A stretch of 64,000 nucleotides of DNA from Bog-877 sp049518775 (GTDB taxonomy: Bacteria; Chloroflexota; Dormibacteria; Aeolococcales; Bog-877). The notes beneath the pieces were generated by a model. It was not told the origin of the DNA. It did no database searches and saw only the letters and a program-made list of their open reading frames with translations. Shown piece by piece: positions 42,192-51,455 of this stretch. Each line of letters begins with the position of its first letter. Position 1 is the stretch's first letter. A program made the translations under genes and the position numbers. The stretch spans positions 33,492-97,491 of the forward strand of contig JBEKRL010000002.1 in NCBI GenBank assembly GCA_049518775.1, in the 5' to 3' direction.

Positions 42192-42227
42192 GTAACGCTG
42201 TTATGTTCAAAAGAACAGGAGCGTTAC
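42192..42227. repeat. 36-bp interrupted palindrome
   Basis: Arms GTAACGCT (42192-42199) and AGCGTTAC (42220-42227) enclose a second inverted pair TGTTC/GAACA around AAAA. A TTGACG at 42181-42186 and TATGTT at 42202-42207 lie on the plus strand, so it may be an operator over a promoter. No plausible protein is encoded directly downstream. Confidence 0.5.
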
Positions 42228-42283
42228 ACCGTCTTCAGATCAGCACTGGCGGGGTTCGAGGGGTCCAGAGGCATTGGCTGAGA

Positions 42284-42409
42284 TCAGTGGTAGGCGGCGT
42301 AGGTGCCGATCAGGGAGACCGTCTCACCCTCGATAGGAGAAGGGCTGAACTCGAGGTGCATGAGGCTACCCCAGAAGGGTTCCGTTCCTGGCGGCCAGTC
42401 GCCGCTGAC
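42284..42409 (-). pseudogene. Gene remnant: C-terminal 41 codons ending like the CPBP protease
   Basis: The open segment begins after an in-frame TAG at 42410-42412. It includes GDWPPGTEPFWGSLMHLEF and ends LIGTYAAYH-stop; the nearby CPBP gene ends VMGTHAACH-stop. The DNA at 42278-42311 and 43360-43393 is about 90% identical over 34 bp, including the stop codon. No start codon or N-terminal part is left. Confidence 0.45.
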
Positions 42410-42580
42410 CTAGACGTCACGGCCGGGGGCAACCTTGGAAAGGAGTTTCGAGCGTGTCAGCAGCACTGACTCACTCATGCCCCCAGCCGCTTATGGTAAG
42501 GATAACATCGATCGTCACCAGTTAACACCGGCGACGGACTTCAGTTCAACAGAGTGACCGGCTGGCACGGCTCGGGGCGC

Positions 42581-43291
42581 CTATCCGTGGTCCCCCGTAG
42601 TCGGCACAGGACCCACCTGGGCGGCACCCCCTTCAGGACCGTCCGGAGCGGCGCGTCCGCGGCGGCACATCGCCCGCCATCGTGCAGGGAGGTTAGCGTC
42701 GCGCGTTCGTGCCCGCGTGGGCGCGCCGGAGGGCAACCGGCCAGTGGCGCACGCGACCCGTGACGGTGATCTCCGGCCGATCCCCAGCGCCCGGCTCTGC
42801 GCCGTGGCCGGCGCCGTTACTACACCACCTCTGGCCTTCCTTTCCTCAGCGATGGCCTCACCACGCATGCGCCGCCACCCGGCCCTGGCCCGGTAGGGAA
42901 GCAAACGGCTGTCAGCCGGCCCTCCCACGCCAAAGCCCACGCACCCCAGCGCATCTGGACTCGTTGGCAGCGCCGCCAGGAGGACCGCCGCGCCTCCGAG
43001 CCAGGTAGGTAGCTCGACCAGCGGAGCGCCGAGATACAAGGGGACCCGGGCCTCCCGGCTCACGAGGCGAGGGTCACAGCTCCAGCCAAGTTCCAGCGAC
43101 AGCAGCACCATTGACTTCGGGGTGAGGACTGCCTGGCGGATGGGTGCACCGCTCGTTGGCACGATCAACCAGTGGGTGGTCTCATCGGCCCGTAACGCCA
43201 GCACCAGGACACCCAGCAGCGTCCCTACCCTCCGCTGAGCGCATCCTTGGTGGTCGGTCGTGGCGGGCGACTGACGGGTCCGTGCCACCAA
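42581..43291 (-). CDS. Doubtful hypothetical protein
   Basis: A 236-codon frame. The first 110 residues have hydrophobic stretches (VGTLLGVLVLAL, MVLLSLELGWSCD, WLGGAAVLLAALP) that look protein-like. The second half is an Arg/Pro/Gly run typical of an untranslated GC-rich frame. No ribosome site, no family. Could be a decayed membrane protein gene. Confidence 0.25.
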   Translation of the reverse strand: MVARTRQSPATTDHQGCAQRRVGTLLGVLVLALRADETTHWLIVPTSGAPIRQAVLTPKSMVLLSLELGWSCDPRLVSREARVPLYLGAPLVELPTWLGGAAVLLAALPTSPDALGCVGFGVGGPADSRLLPYRARAGWRRMRGEAIAEERKARGGVVTAPATAQSRALGIGRRSPSRVACATGRLPSGAPTRARTRDANLPARWRAMCRRGRAAPDGPEGGAAQVGPVPTTGDHG

Positions 43292-43365
43292 ACTGACGGA
43301 CTTGTTACGCCGCCATCAGAGGAGCCACGGCTGGGTCCGATCGGCGCCGAGGAGGGGGGCCGAGA

Positions 43366-44139
43366 TCAGTGGCAGGCGGCGTGGGTGCCCATCACGAAGA
43401 TCGCCACCACCGCGATCAGGTTGAAGCATGCGTGCAGCACCATTCCCGGCACCAGCGATCGGGATCGCTCGTAGACGAGGGCCAGGGCCAATCCAGCGAT
43501 GAACAGTGACGGGCCCAGGAGCAGGATCGAGCCGCCCACGGACAGGGTGTGAGCCAGGGCGAAGACGGCGGCGCTGATGAGCACCGACAGGGTCACCCCC
43601 AGGCGGGGCCGCAGGCCCCCGTATATGAATCCCCGGAAGACGATCTCCTCCACGATGGGGGCGATGATGGCGATGGAGATCACCGCCAGGTAGGGATCGC
43701 CCCCGAAGGCCTGGGAAATGGTGCAGTCCTGCGGGTTCTTTATCCCTCCCAGGAGGGGGGAGAGGAACTCCGAGATGAGCCCGGTGAGGATCTGGAGCCC
43801 CAGCGCCGCGGGCGGCATCAGGATCACCAGCCAGAGCGGAGCCCGGTGAATGCCCAGCCGGGCCCAGGCGCGCCCGGACCGGCGGCTGGCGAAGAAGACC
43901 ACGATCGCCAGCAGCGCTCCGTAGAAGGCGAGGGTGGTCGCGAAGTTGTAGTAAGGCAGGATCACCTTGAAGGGGTGCCCGGTCAGCGACCGGATCACCC
44001 CCACCTGGTGTAGCCCGAGCACCACGATCGCGGGCACGACGAGTGCCACCACCAGGGCCGGGACCGCCACCACCGTGGCCAGGAGGATCTGACGCAGGCC
44101 CCAGGTGACCTCGGCGCTCGCTGGGTCCGTCGGCTCCAC
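43366..44139 (-). CDS. CPBP-family intramembrane metalloprotease
   Basis: 257 residues with about seven hydrophobic segments. The CPBP/CAAX-protease motifs are EEIVFRGFIYGGL (EExxxR), ALAHTLSVGG (FxxxH-type) and a late His in VLHACFNLIAV. In other organisms the family acts in prenyl-protein processing, peptide maturation and bacteriocin self-immunity. GTG start, with an upstream four-helix protein gene ending 14 nt before. Its last 10 codons are partly duplicated 1 kb away. Confidence 0.88.
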   Translation of the reverse strand: MEPTDPASAEVTWGLRQILLATVVAVPALVVALVVPAIVVLGLHQVGVIRSLTGHPFKVILPYYNFATTLAFYGALLAIVVFFASRRSGRAWARLGIHRAPLWLVILMPPAALGLQILTGLISEFLSPLLGGIKNPQDCTISQAFGGDPYLAVISIAIIAPIVEEIVFRGFIYGGLRPRLGVTLSVLISAAVFALAHTLSVGGSILLLGPSLFIAGLALALVYERSRSLVPGMVLHACFNLIAVVAIFVMGTHAACH

Positions 44140-44153
44140 GCCTGGCGCCTCGA

Positions 44154-44822
44154 TCAGAGGTCGGGTCCCCGCCCTGAGCGGGGACGAGCCGGTCCCCCGG
44201 CGTCGGGTCCGGCCGGCTCAACCCAGCCCGGCGAGGACGCCGAGGGCGGCGGCGGCGCGGAACCGATCCAGGGGATCGGCTGCCGGTCCAGCGGCAGAGC
44301 CTCCCCCGCGGCCCCCTCCACCTGTTCCGGCACCGCGTGCCTGGCCACGGGCCGGGGCTGGGTTGGCGGGCCGGTGCGCACCCAGAGGAACGCCAGCCCG
44401 GCGGTGATGAGGAGGTAGATGACGGCGAAGAGCCAGGAGCTCTGGAGCACCCCGACCGCCACGGCCGCGGGCAGCTGCAGGACCAGCCCGACGGTCACCG
44501 CGGCCGGCCTTCGCGCCAGGCGGGACCAGGGCCGCAGCACCGCCAGCGAACCGCTCAGGATGAGGGCGTCCCCGACCAGGCCCAGGAGAGCCCCCGCGAA
44601 CACCAGGGCGAACTCCGGCGGTCCCTGCGGGGCCCCCAGGTGGGCTATCGCGCCGCCGAGCGCCAGCAGCGCCAGCAGATTGGCGACCACCGAGACCGCC
44701 GAGACCGCCAGCAGCGCCAGGGCCAGCCGAACCTGCCACTCGCCGGCCGGCCCCAGGGACGTCTCCGCTGGCGGGGGAATCGACGCCGGCCGGCTGCGGC
44801 GCTGACGGCGCGGCTGGTTCAC
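44154..44822 (-). CDS. Four-helix membrane protein of unknown function
   Basis: 222 residues from GTG 44822. A basic Pro/Arg N-terminus precedes four hydrophobic helices (LALLAVSAVSVVANLLALLA; ALVFAGALLGLVGDALILSG; VTVGLVLQLPAAVAVGVL; LFAVIYLLITAGLAFLWV) and a disordered Pro-rich C-terminus. No family recognised. Co-oriented with the CPBP protease (14 nt apart); a joint membrane role is possible. The upstream 300 nt, shared with dxs, holds no clear start, so the N-terminus is uncertain. Confidence 0.6.
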   Translation of the reverse strand: MNQPRRQRRSRPASIPPPAETSLGPAGEWQVRLALALLAVSAVSVVANLLALLALGGAIAHLGAPQGPPEFALVFAGALLGLVGDALILSGSLAVLRPWSRLARRPAAVTVGLVLQLPAAVAVGVLQSSWLFAVIYLLITAGLAFLWVRTGPPTQPRPVARHAVPEQVEGAAGEALPLDRQPIPWIGSAPPPPSASSPGWVEPAGPDAGGPARPRSGRGPDL

Positions 44823-45104
44823 GATCGGGCGCCGGCGCCGCCCGTCGATTTCCTTGCGGCTCCTGGTGGCGGTGCGGGCACGGGCACATGATGCACGATG
44901 CTCCACGCCAGGCCAGCGCACGTCGGCCCCCGAGGCGCCGACTCGCCATCTGCGTCGATCTCGATCCCGACGATGCGGCCGCCGGCTGGCCGTCGTGTCC
45001 GAGGAGCGTCGGGCCTCGACCGCGACGCCGGGGAGCTCTGAAAAAGTCGTACGCGAGGCCCGCAGACCCACGTTCCAGCACCCGGTCCGAATTCGAGCCC
45101 AGCC

Positions 45105-45110
45105 TATAAT
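45105..45110 (+). promoter_or_regulatory. -10 box of dxs
   Basis: Perfect TATAAT ending 7 nt before the dxs ATG, so the message should start at the first base of the gene. There is no Shine-Dalgarno in between. Confidence 0.6.
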
Positions 45111-45117
45111 CGCCGTC

Positions 45118-47055
45118 ATGCCAGCCCCAAGTGGGGATTCCGGGCAGGTGCCACGGCCGGTGCTCCCGCGAATCCGGTGCCCTGCGGACTGCCGGGAGCT
45201 CTCCTTGGAGGAGTGCCGTCAGCTGGCGTCGGAGATCAGGGAATTCCTGGTCCAGAACGTCTCCCGCACCGGGGGCCACCTCGGCCCCAACCTGGGGGTG
45301 GTCGAGCTGACCCTGGCGCTCCACCGGGTCTACGACAGCCCCACCGACCAGATCGTCTTCGACACTGGCCACCAGGCGTACGTCCACAAGATCCTGACCG
45401 GCCGCGGCGACCAGTTCGCAACCCTGCGCCAGGCCGGCGGCCTCTCCGGCTACCCCAGCCGGGCGGAGTCTGTTCACGACCTGATCGAGAACAGCCACGC
45501 CTCCACCGGGCTGAGCTACGCGCTGGGGTTGGCCCAGGCCCGGCGGCGCCGGGCCGAGCCCGGAAGGGTGGTGGTGGTCGTGGGGGATGGCTCGCTCACC
45601 GGCGGCATGGCCTACGAGGCGCTGAACAACATCGGGGCCCTGCGGCCCGACCTCACCATCGTGCTCAATGACAACGGCCGTTCCTACGCACCCACGGTGG
45701 GTGGCCTCGCGGACCACTTCGCCCGGCTCCGGCTTGACCCTCGCTACGAGGCGGCCAAGAGCGGGATCGGCGGCTTCCTCAGTGCGCTCCCGGCGGTGGG
45801 GGAGCCCGCCCACGAGATGGCCCGCCGGCTCAAGACCGGGGTGAAGCAGCTGGTCGCGCCCCACATTCCCTTCGAGGACCTGGGGATCAAGTACTCCGGC
45901 CCCATCGACGGCCACGACGTGCACTCGATCGAGAGTGCCCTGGCGCTGGCCAACCGGCTCCGCGGCCCGGTGCTGGTCCACCTGATCACCGAGAAGGGAC
46001 GTGGCTTCCACCTGGCCGAGGCTGATGAGGTGGACAAGTTCCATGGGGTGTCCGCCTTCGACATCAGCACCGGCAAGCCCAGCGCCGGCAGCAGCATCAG
46101 CTACACCGACGTCTTCGAGGACGTTCTGGTGGAGCTGGCCGAGGCCGACCCCAAGGTGGTGGCGATCACCGCCGCCATGGCCTCCTCCACCGGTCTGCTC
46201 AAGTTCGCCGCCCGCTTCCCCGACCGCTTCTACGACGTCGGCATAGCTGAGCAGCACGCGGTCACCTTCGCGGCCGGGTTGGCCCTGGGCGGGCTCCACC
46301 CGGTGGTCTGCATCTACTCGACCTTCCTGCAGCGGGCCTTCGACCAGCTGATCTGTGACGTCGGGCTGCACAACCTCCCGGTCACCCTGATCCTCGACCG
46401 GGCCGGGGTGACCGGTCCCGATGGCAGCACCCACCACGGCATGTTCGACCTCAGCTACCTGCGGATGATCCCCAACATGGTGGTGGCCACCCCCAGGGAT
46501 GCCGCCGAGCTGGGCCGGCTGGTGGCCACCGGACTGGCCCATCAGGGCCCCTTCGCCATCCGCTATCCCCGGGGAGCGGTCGCCGAGCGGGTGATCGACC
46601 TCCGGCCCCTGCCCAACTTCGGTTGGGAGATGGTGCGGGAAGGAGGGACGGACGTCCTGATCTGCGCCGCCGGGAAGATGGTGGCGGTGGCCGAGAACGC
46701 GGCCGAGTTGCTGTCCGCCGACGGGATCTCCGCCTCGGTGGTCAACGCCCGCTTCGTCAAGCCCACCGATCCCCGGCTGGCCGGCTGGGCCCAAGAGCAC
46801 CGGGCGGTGGTCACGGTGGAGGACAACACCGTCCGCGGCGGACTGGGCGCCTCGGTCCTGGAGTTCCTCGCCGGCCAGGGCGTGCTCCGGTCCGTACGCC
46901 AGGTGGGACTCCCGGACCAATTCCTGCCCCACGGGGCCCAAGGCGAGCTGCTGGCCGAGTACGGCCTCACCGCCCAGGGGGTGGCCGAGGCCGCCATCTC
47001 GGCGCTGGAGGCGCCCCGTGAAGCGACCCAGCACCAGGCTCAGGCGGTTGGCTGA
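45118..47055 (+). CDS. dxs: 1-deoxy-D-xylulose-5-phosphate synthase
   Basis: First enzyme of the MEP isoprenoid pathway: condenses pyruvate and glyceraldehyde 3-phosphate using thiamine diphosphate. 645 residues. Motifs: SRTGGHLGPNLGVVELTLALH, FDTGHQAYVHK, VVGDGSLTGGMAYEALNN (ThDP-binding), IKYSGPIDGHD, GIAEQHAVTFAAGLA and DRAGVTGPDGSTHHG. The ATG at 45118 is directly behind a TATAAT, excluding the longer upstream frame. Followed, with a 38-nt overlap, by a DUF885 gene. Confidence 0.96.
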   Translation: MPAPSGDSGQVPRPVLPRIRCPADCRELSLEECRQLASEIREFLVQNVSRTGGHLGPNLGVVELTLALHRVYDSPTDQIVFDTGHQAYVHKILTGRGDQFATLRQAGGLSGYPSRAESVHDLIENSHASTGLSYALGLAQARRRRAEPGRVVVVVGDGSLTGGMAYEALNNIGALRPDLTIVLNDNGRSYAPTVGGLADHFARLRLDPRYEAAKSGIGGFLSALPAVGEPAHEMARRLKTGVKQLVAPHIPFEDLGIKYSGPIDGHDVHSIESALALANRLRGPVLVHLITEKGRGFHLAEADEVDKFHGVSAFDISTGKPSAGSSISYTDVFEDVLVELAEADPKVVAITAAMASSTGLLKFAARFPDRFYDVGIAEQHAVTFAAGLALGGLHPVVCIYSTFLQRAFDQLICDVGLHNLPVTLILDRAGVTGPDGSTHHGMFDLSYLRMIPNMVVATPRDAAELGRLVATGLAHQGPFAIRYPRGAVAERVIDLRPLPNFGWEMVREGGTDVLICAAGKMVAVAENAAELLSADGISASVVNARFVKPTDPRLAGWAQEHRAVVTVEDNTVRGGLGASVLEFLAGQGVLRSVRQVGLPDQFLPHGAQGELLAEYGLTAQGVAEAAISALEAPREATQHQAQAVG

Positions 47056-48700
47056 GGCTCCGGCCGGGGAGGGCGGTCGAGAAGCGGCAGTCGGACTGCT
47101 AGCCGAAGTGGTCCGGGACCAGTTCCGAGCCCACCCCGCCCTGGCCCGCGCCAATGGCGACCACGAGAAGGATGGCCTGGTGGCGGAGACCGGCGGAGCC
47201 GCAGAGGCCCGCCGCTGCCAGGAGTTGGCCAAGCTCAGGGAAGAGCTTCACCAGGCGGACCCCGGCGGTGACCCCGACCTTCGCCTCGACCTGGAGATAG
47301 CCCGCAGCACCGTGGAGCGCGAGCTCTTCGACCTCGAGGTGCGGCGACGGCCCTTCACCGACCCCACCTCCGTCTTGGACGGCGATTCGCCGCTGGACGT
47401 GGGCGGATACCTGCTCCGGGACTACGCCCCGCTGGCGGAGCGGATGTCCGGCCTCTGCCAGCAGCTGGAGCAGGCGCCCGAGTGGGCGGAGACGGCGCTC
47501 TCAATGCTGGAGCCGAACCTCGCCGGACCGCTCATCGAGCTGGCCCTGGAGGGTGTGGAGGGCCAGCGCAACTTCTTCAGGGACGACATCGCCAGGGCGG
47601 CGGGCGACCTGGGGGAGCCCCAGCTGAGGGAGCGGGTGGGACGGGCGGCGCAGCTGGGCGAGGAGGTCCTGGACCGGATCGTGGCCGAGCTCGAGCGGCG
47701 GCGTCCCGACGCCCATCAGCAGGCCTCCCTCGGACCCGAGCGGCTGGTGCAGATGCTGCTGCTTCAGGAGGGCGTCGAGCGGTCCGTCGCCGAGCTTCGC
47801 CAGGAGGCGGACTCGGAGCTGGAGTCGCTGCTGGAGCAGCGGAACCGTCTGCTCACCGACCAGTTCGGCGGCCGAGATCTGGCGGACGTTCGCGGGGACG
47901 AGGAACGCAACCATTTCGCCGCGGCGGATCTGATTCCGGGCACAGCCAGCCTGCTGGAGGAGCTCCGGGGGTTCGTCGAGCGGCACGGTGAGGTCCCGAT
48001 CCCCGAGGGTCCCCACTGCGAGGTTCGACCGAGCCCCGGGTTCATGACCGCCTGGGTCAGCGCCGCCTACGAGGGGGTCGGCCTGCTCGAGACCAGGGAG
48101 CTGCCCTGCATCTACTACGTCACCGTCCCCCAACCGAGCTGGAAAGGGCAGGAGACCGAGGAGTGGCTCCGCTACATGAATCGGGCGACCCTCAAGAACA
48201 TCAGCGTCCACGAGGTCTACCCTGGGCACCACGTCCAGTACCTCTACTCCCGCCACCTCGTCTCGGACCTGCGCCGCTTCTTCTGGACGCCAGGATTCGG
48301 GGAGGGGTGGGCCCACTACGCCGAGCTGATGATGATCGAGGCGGGGCTGGCGGAGGCCGATCCCATCCTCCGGCTCTCCCAGATCGAGGAGGCGCTGCTG
48401 CGAGCCTGCCGCTACCGAACCGCGGTGGGACTGCATGCGGATGGCTGGCAGGTGGAGGACGGTACCCGGCTGTTCATGGACCGGGTCGGGATGGAGGAGC
48501 TACCCGCCCGCCGCGAGGCGGCCCGGGGCACCTACGATCCGCTCTACCTGGTCTACACCCTGGGCAAGCTGCAGATTCTGCGCTGGCGGGAGGAGTGGCT
48601 CAGCCGCCAGCGGGGCGACCTCCGGGCGTTCCACCGCCGGGTCCTGGCCGCCGGCAGCCCCCCGCTGGCGGCTCTCGAGCGCTGGCTGCAAGCAAACTGA
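47018..48700 (+). CDS. DUF885 family metallohydrolase
   Basis: 560 residues. The zinc-protease-like motif HEVYPGHH stands near residue 400 in SVHEVYPGHHVQYLYS, followed by FGEGWAHYAELMM with the Glu expected for a third ligand. The rest is helical (coiled stretches in residues 180-290), as in DUF885 proteins, which resemble M3/M32 carboxypeptidases. No signal peptide, so it is cytoplasmic here, unlike many secreted relatives. GTG start inside the dxs 3' end; EamA follows 4 nt after its stop. Confidence 0.85.
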   Translation: MKRPSTRLRRLAEAPAGEGGREAAVGLLAEVVRDQFRAHPALARANGDHEKDGLVAETGGAAEARRCQELAKLREELHQADPGGDPDLRLDLEIARSTVERELFDLEVRRRPFTDPTSVLDGDSPLDVGGYLLRDYAPLAERMSGLCQQLEQAPEWAETALSMLEPNLAGPLIELALEGVEGQRNFFRDDIARAAGDLGEPQLRERVGRAAQLGEEVLDRIVAELERRRPDAHQQASLGPERLVQMLLLQEGVERSVAELRQEADSELESLLEQRNRLLTDQFGGRDLADVRGDEERNHFAAADLIPGTASLLEELRGFVERHGEVPIPEGPHCEVRPSPGFMTAWVSAAYEGVGLLETRELPCIYYVTVPQPSWKGQETEEWLRYMNRATLKNISVHEVYPGHHVQYLYSRHLVSDLRRFFWTPGFGEGWAHYAELMMIEAGLAEADPILRLSQIEEALLRACRYRTAVGLHADGWQVEDGTRLFMDRVGMEELPARREAARGTYDPLYLVYTLGKLQILRWREEWLSRQRGDLRAFHRRVLAAGSPPLAALERWLQAN

Positions 48701-48704
48701 GCTG

Positions 48705-49631
48705 ATGTCCGGGCGGCAGCGCGCGCTGCTGGTCCTGGCCGGAGCCAACTGCCTCTGGGCAGGCTCCTACGTGGCGGGCAAGGCGGCCCTGGCGACCTGG
48801 CCCTTCGCCAGCATCAACATGCTCCGCTTCACCATCGCCGCACTGGTGATGCTGCCGGTCCTCTGGCGCCAGCGCCATCTGCTGCCCCGGAACCGGGGGG
48901 ACCGCTGGCGGCTGGTCGCCATGTGCGCTCTGGGATTCGTCGGCAACAAGGCCCTCGAGTACCTGGGGCTCAGCCTGACCACCGCCACCGACACCGCGCT
49001 GCTGATCGCCGCCGAGGCGCTGGCCACCGTCCTGCTCAGCATCGCGGTGCTGAACGAGCGGATCCGGCGCCCGGAGACGGCCGGCCTGCTCCTGGGCGGA
49101 TTCGGTGTCTACCTGGTGGTCGAGGGTGGGCTCCGAGCGCCCAGCCTGCTGTCCGGATCCCAGAGCGTGGGCAACCTGCTGGTGGTGGCGTCGCTTCTCC
49201 TCGAGTCCGGGTTCACGGTGATCGGGAAGACCGTGGTCGACCGCTACCCGCCCTTCCTGATCACGGCGGCGGTCGTCACCGGCAGCCTGGTCGCCTGGTG
49301 GCCGGCCGGCCTGGCCGCGCTGGCAGTCAGGGACTGGCCCGGCCTCACCCCCTGGGGATGGGTGGGGATCTGCTATCTGGGATTGGTCAGCACCGCCCTC
49401 TGCTACTGGGCCTGGCTCTGGGGCCTCAAGCGGGTGATGCCGGGGGCGATCGCCCCCCTGCTCTTCATCCAGCCCCTGGTCGGGACCGGCCTGGCCGTGC
49501 TCATCAGGGGCGAGAGGCCCTCCATTGCCACCCTCTTCGGCGGGGCGCTCATCCTGCTCGGGGTGACCGCGGTCGTGACCCATCGCCCAACCGCCCCCAA
49601 CGCACCGGCGGCGACCCCGGGAACCGCCTGA
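48705..49631 (+). CDS. EamA/DMT-family transporter
   Basis: 308 residues with ten hydrophobic helices as two EamA repeats (about 5-140 and 150-290). Typical features: ANCLWAGSYVAGKAAL at the start, AEALATVLLSIAVLNERI closing repeat 1, and GAIAPLLFIQPLVGTGLAVL plus IRGERPS closing repeat 2. These transporters export amino acids, nucleosides or other metabolites. ATG is 4 nt after the DUF885 stop, so dxs-DUF885-EamA form one unit. The 225-bp gap to convergent glnA holds a 14-bp palindrome (49807-49820) that may form part of a terminator. Confidence 0.9.
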   Translation: MSGRQRALLVLAGANCLWAGSYVAGKAALATWPFASINMLRFTIAALVMLPVLWRQRHLLPRNRGDRWRLVAMCALGFVGNKALEYLGLSLTTATDTALLIAAEALATVLLSIAVLNERIRRPETAGLLLGGFGVYLVVEGGLRAPSLLSGSQSVGNLLVVASLLLESGFTVIGKTVVDRYPPFLITAAVVTGSLVAWWPAGLAALAVRDWPGLTPWGWVGICYLGLVSTALCYWAWLWGLKRVMPGAIAPLLFIQPLVGTGLAVLIRGERPSIATLFGGALILLGVTAVVTHRPTAPNAPAATPGTA

Positions 49632-49856
49632 CCGGGCTGGCGGCCCTGGCACGGGTCACGATCCGATCACAGTCGTAGCGAGCCGATGACCAAACGCCCC
49701 AAGGGCGGCCGGGCCGGATAGTCTCAGCCTGCGGCTATGGGCGGAGCGATCCCGTCTCCAGCCCTGCCGATGTGACGCCTCCCCCCCGCCCCGCTGGAAC
49801 CTCTCCGGCGGGGCCCCGCCGCCCCGGGCCCTCCCGGGACGGCGGTCCCTGAAATC

Positions 49857-51314
49857 TCAGTAGTCGGCGTAGAGCATGAACTCGTAGGGGTGAGGACGGA
49901 TCCGGACCGGGTCCACATCGTGCTCCCGCTTGATGGCGATCCAGGTCTCCACCACGTCCTCTGTGAACACCCCTCCCTCGTAGAGGAAGTCGTGGTCCTT
50001 CTCCAGGGCGTCGAGCACCTCCTCGAGGCTCCCGGGCAGATCCTTGATCGCCTTGGCCTTGTCCCCCTCCAGCTCGTAGAGATCGGCCTCGATCGGAGAG
50101 GGCGGCTCGATCTGGTTGCGGACCCCATCCAACCCCGCCATGAGCATGGCGGCGAAGGCCAGGTAGGGGTTGCAGGTCGGGTCGGGGGAGCGGAACTCGA
50201 GCCGGCGCAGCCGGGGCTTCTCGCTGTAGGTGGGGATCCTGATGCAGGCACTCCGGTTGCGCGCGCTGTAGGCAAGCTTGATGGGGGCCTCGTACCCGGG
50301 CACCAGCCGTCGGTAGCTGTTGGTGGTGGGAGCTGCGAAGGCGAGGAGCGCCGGGGCGTGGGCGAGCAGCCCGCCGATGTACCAGCGGGCCAGGTCACTC
50401 AGCATGGCGTAGCCCTGGCTGTCGTAGAAGAGCGGGACACCCTCCTTCCAGAGCGACTGGTGGGTGTGCATGCCGCTGCCGTTGTCCCCGAAGAGCGGCT
50501 TGGGCATGAAGGTGGCCACCAGCGCCTCGCGGTGGCAGACATTCTTCACGATGTACTTGAAGACCAGCACCTTGTCGGCCATCGCGACCAGGCTGTCGTA
50601 GCGCATATCGATCTCGGTCTGGCCGGCGGTGCCCACCTCATGGTGGTGGACCTCGATCTCGATCCCGGCATCCTGGAGCGCCAGAACGATGCGGCTGCGT
50701 ACGTCCTGGAGCTTGTCGACCGGGGGCGCCGGGAAGTACCCCTCCTTGGCCTTGGGCCGGTAGGCGAGGTTGGGCACCTCGGCGAGGCCGCTGTTCCAGA
50801 TCCCCTCCACCGAGTCGATGTGGTAGTAGCCCTCATTCATGGTCTGGTCGAACCGCATCGAGTTGAAGATGTAGAACTCCAGCTCCGGCCCCCAGTAGCT
50901 GGTGTCGGCGATCCCGGTCTGGCGCAGGTAGGCCTCGGCCTTGTGGGCCACGAAGCGGGGGTCGCGGCTGTAGCGCGCCTTGGTCAACGGGTCGACCACA
51001 TCGCAGATGAGCGACAAGGTCGGCACCTCCAGGACCGGGTCCACGAACATGGTCCGACTGTCAGGAAAGAGGAGCATGTCGCTCTCGTGGATCTGCTGGA
51101 ACCCCCGGATGCTGCTGCCGTCGAAGCCGATCCCCTCGGCGAAGAGCGACTCGGTCAACTCCGCCAGCGGCACGCTGAAGTGCTGCCACTGGCCTAGAAG
51201 GTCACTGAACTTGAGATCGACGAACTTGATCCCCTGCTCTCTGGCGAAGGCGATCACCCGCTGGGGATCGGCCTTGGACGTGGACTCACGGTCCCTTTCG
51301 ACGGCCATCACCAT
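49857..51314 (-). CDS. glnA: type I glutamine synthetase
   Basis: Makes glutamine from glutamate, ammonia and ATP. 485 residues. Motifs: FVDLKFSDLLGQWQH, FDGSSIRGF, YWGPELEFYIF, the EVHHHEVGTAGQTEID metal site, KPLFGDNGSGMHTHQSL and NSYRRLVPGYEAP, then RLEFRSPDPTCNPYLAF. A Tyr in ADLYELEG corresponds to the adenylylation loop, so control by an adenylyltransferase is possible. The ATG has GGAGG 6 nt upstream. Confidence 0.97.
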   Translation of the reverse strand: MVMAVERDRESTSKADPQRVIAFAREQGIKFVDLKFSDLLGQWQHFSVPLAELTESLFAEGIGFDGSSIRGFQQIHESDMLLFPDSRTMFVDPVLEVPTLSLICDVVDPLTKARYSRDPRFVAHKAEAYLRQTGIADTSYWGPELEFYIFNSMRFDQTMNEGYYHIDSVEGIWNSGLAEVPNLAYRPKAKEGYFPAPPVDKLQDVRSRIVLALQDAGIEIEVHHHEVGTAGQTEIDMRYDSLVAMADKVLVFKYIVKNVCHREALVATFMPKPLFGDNGSGMHTHQSLWKEGVPLFYDSQGYAMLSDLARWYIGGLLAHAPALLAFAAPTTNSYRRLVPGYEAPIKLAYSARNRSACIRIPTYSEKPRLRRLEFRSPDPTCNPYLAFAAMLMAGLDGVRNQIEPPSPIEADLYELEGDKAKAIKDLPGSLEEVLDALEKDHDFLYEGGVFTEDVVETWIAIKREHDVDPVRIRPHPYEFMLYADY

Positions 51315-51455
51315 AAACGTCCTCCCTGCCGATGGGGTCTCTCCCCAGCCCAAAAGCCGCAGCCTAGCATCCCGGCTGCGCCTGAGCATCGGGACCCCTA
51401 CCTAAGGGAGGTGGTGCCCACCTTGTGGGAGAGGCCCAAATCTGGCCCGCGCGTC

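Larger units (their letters stand above)
41844..43365. other. 1.5-kb gene-poor region upstream of the TasA island
   Basis: Lower GC than the rest of the window at its left end. Contents: a probable promoter region for the TasA genes; a dyad at 42192-42227; a 41-codon minus-strand remnant at 42284-42409; and a doubtful 236-codon minus-strand frame (42581-43291). Otherwise no gene is recognised and open frames look compositional. Confidence 0.5.

Noticed and set aside
44218..47232. Very long (1004-codon) minus-strand frame
   Set aside because: It is the antisense shadow of dxs and neighbours; dxs has complete family motifs on the plus strand.
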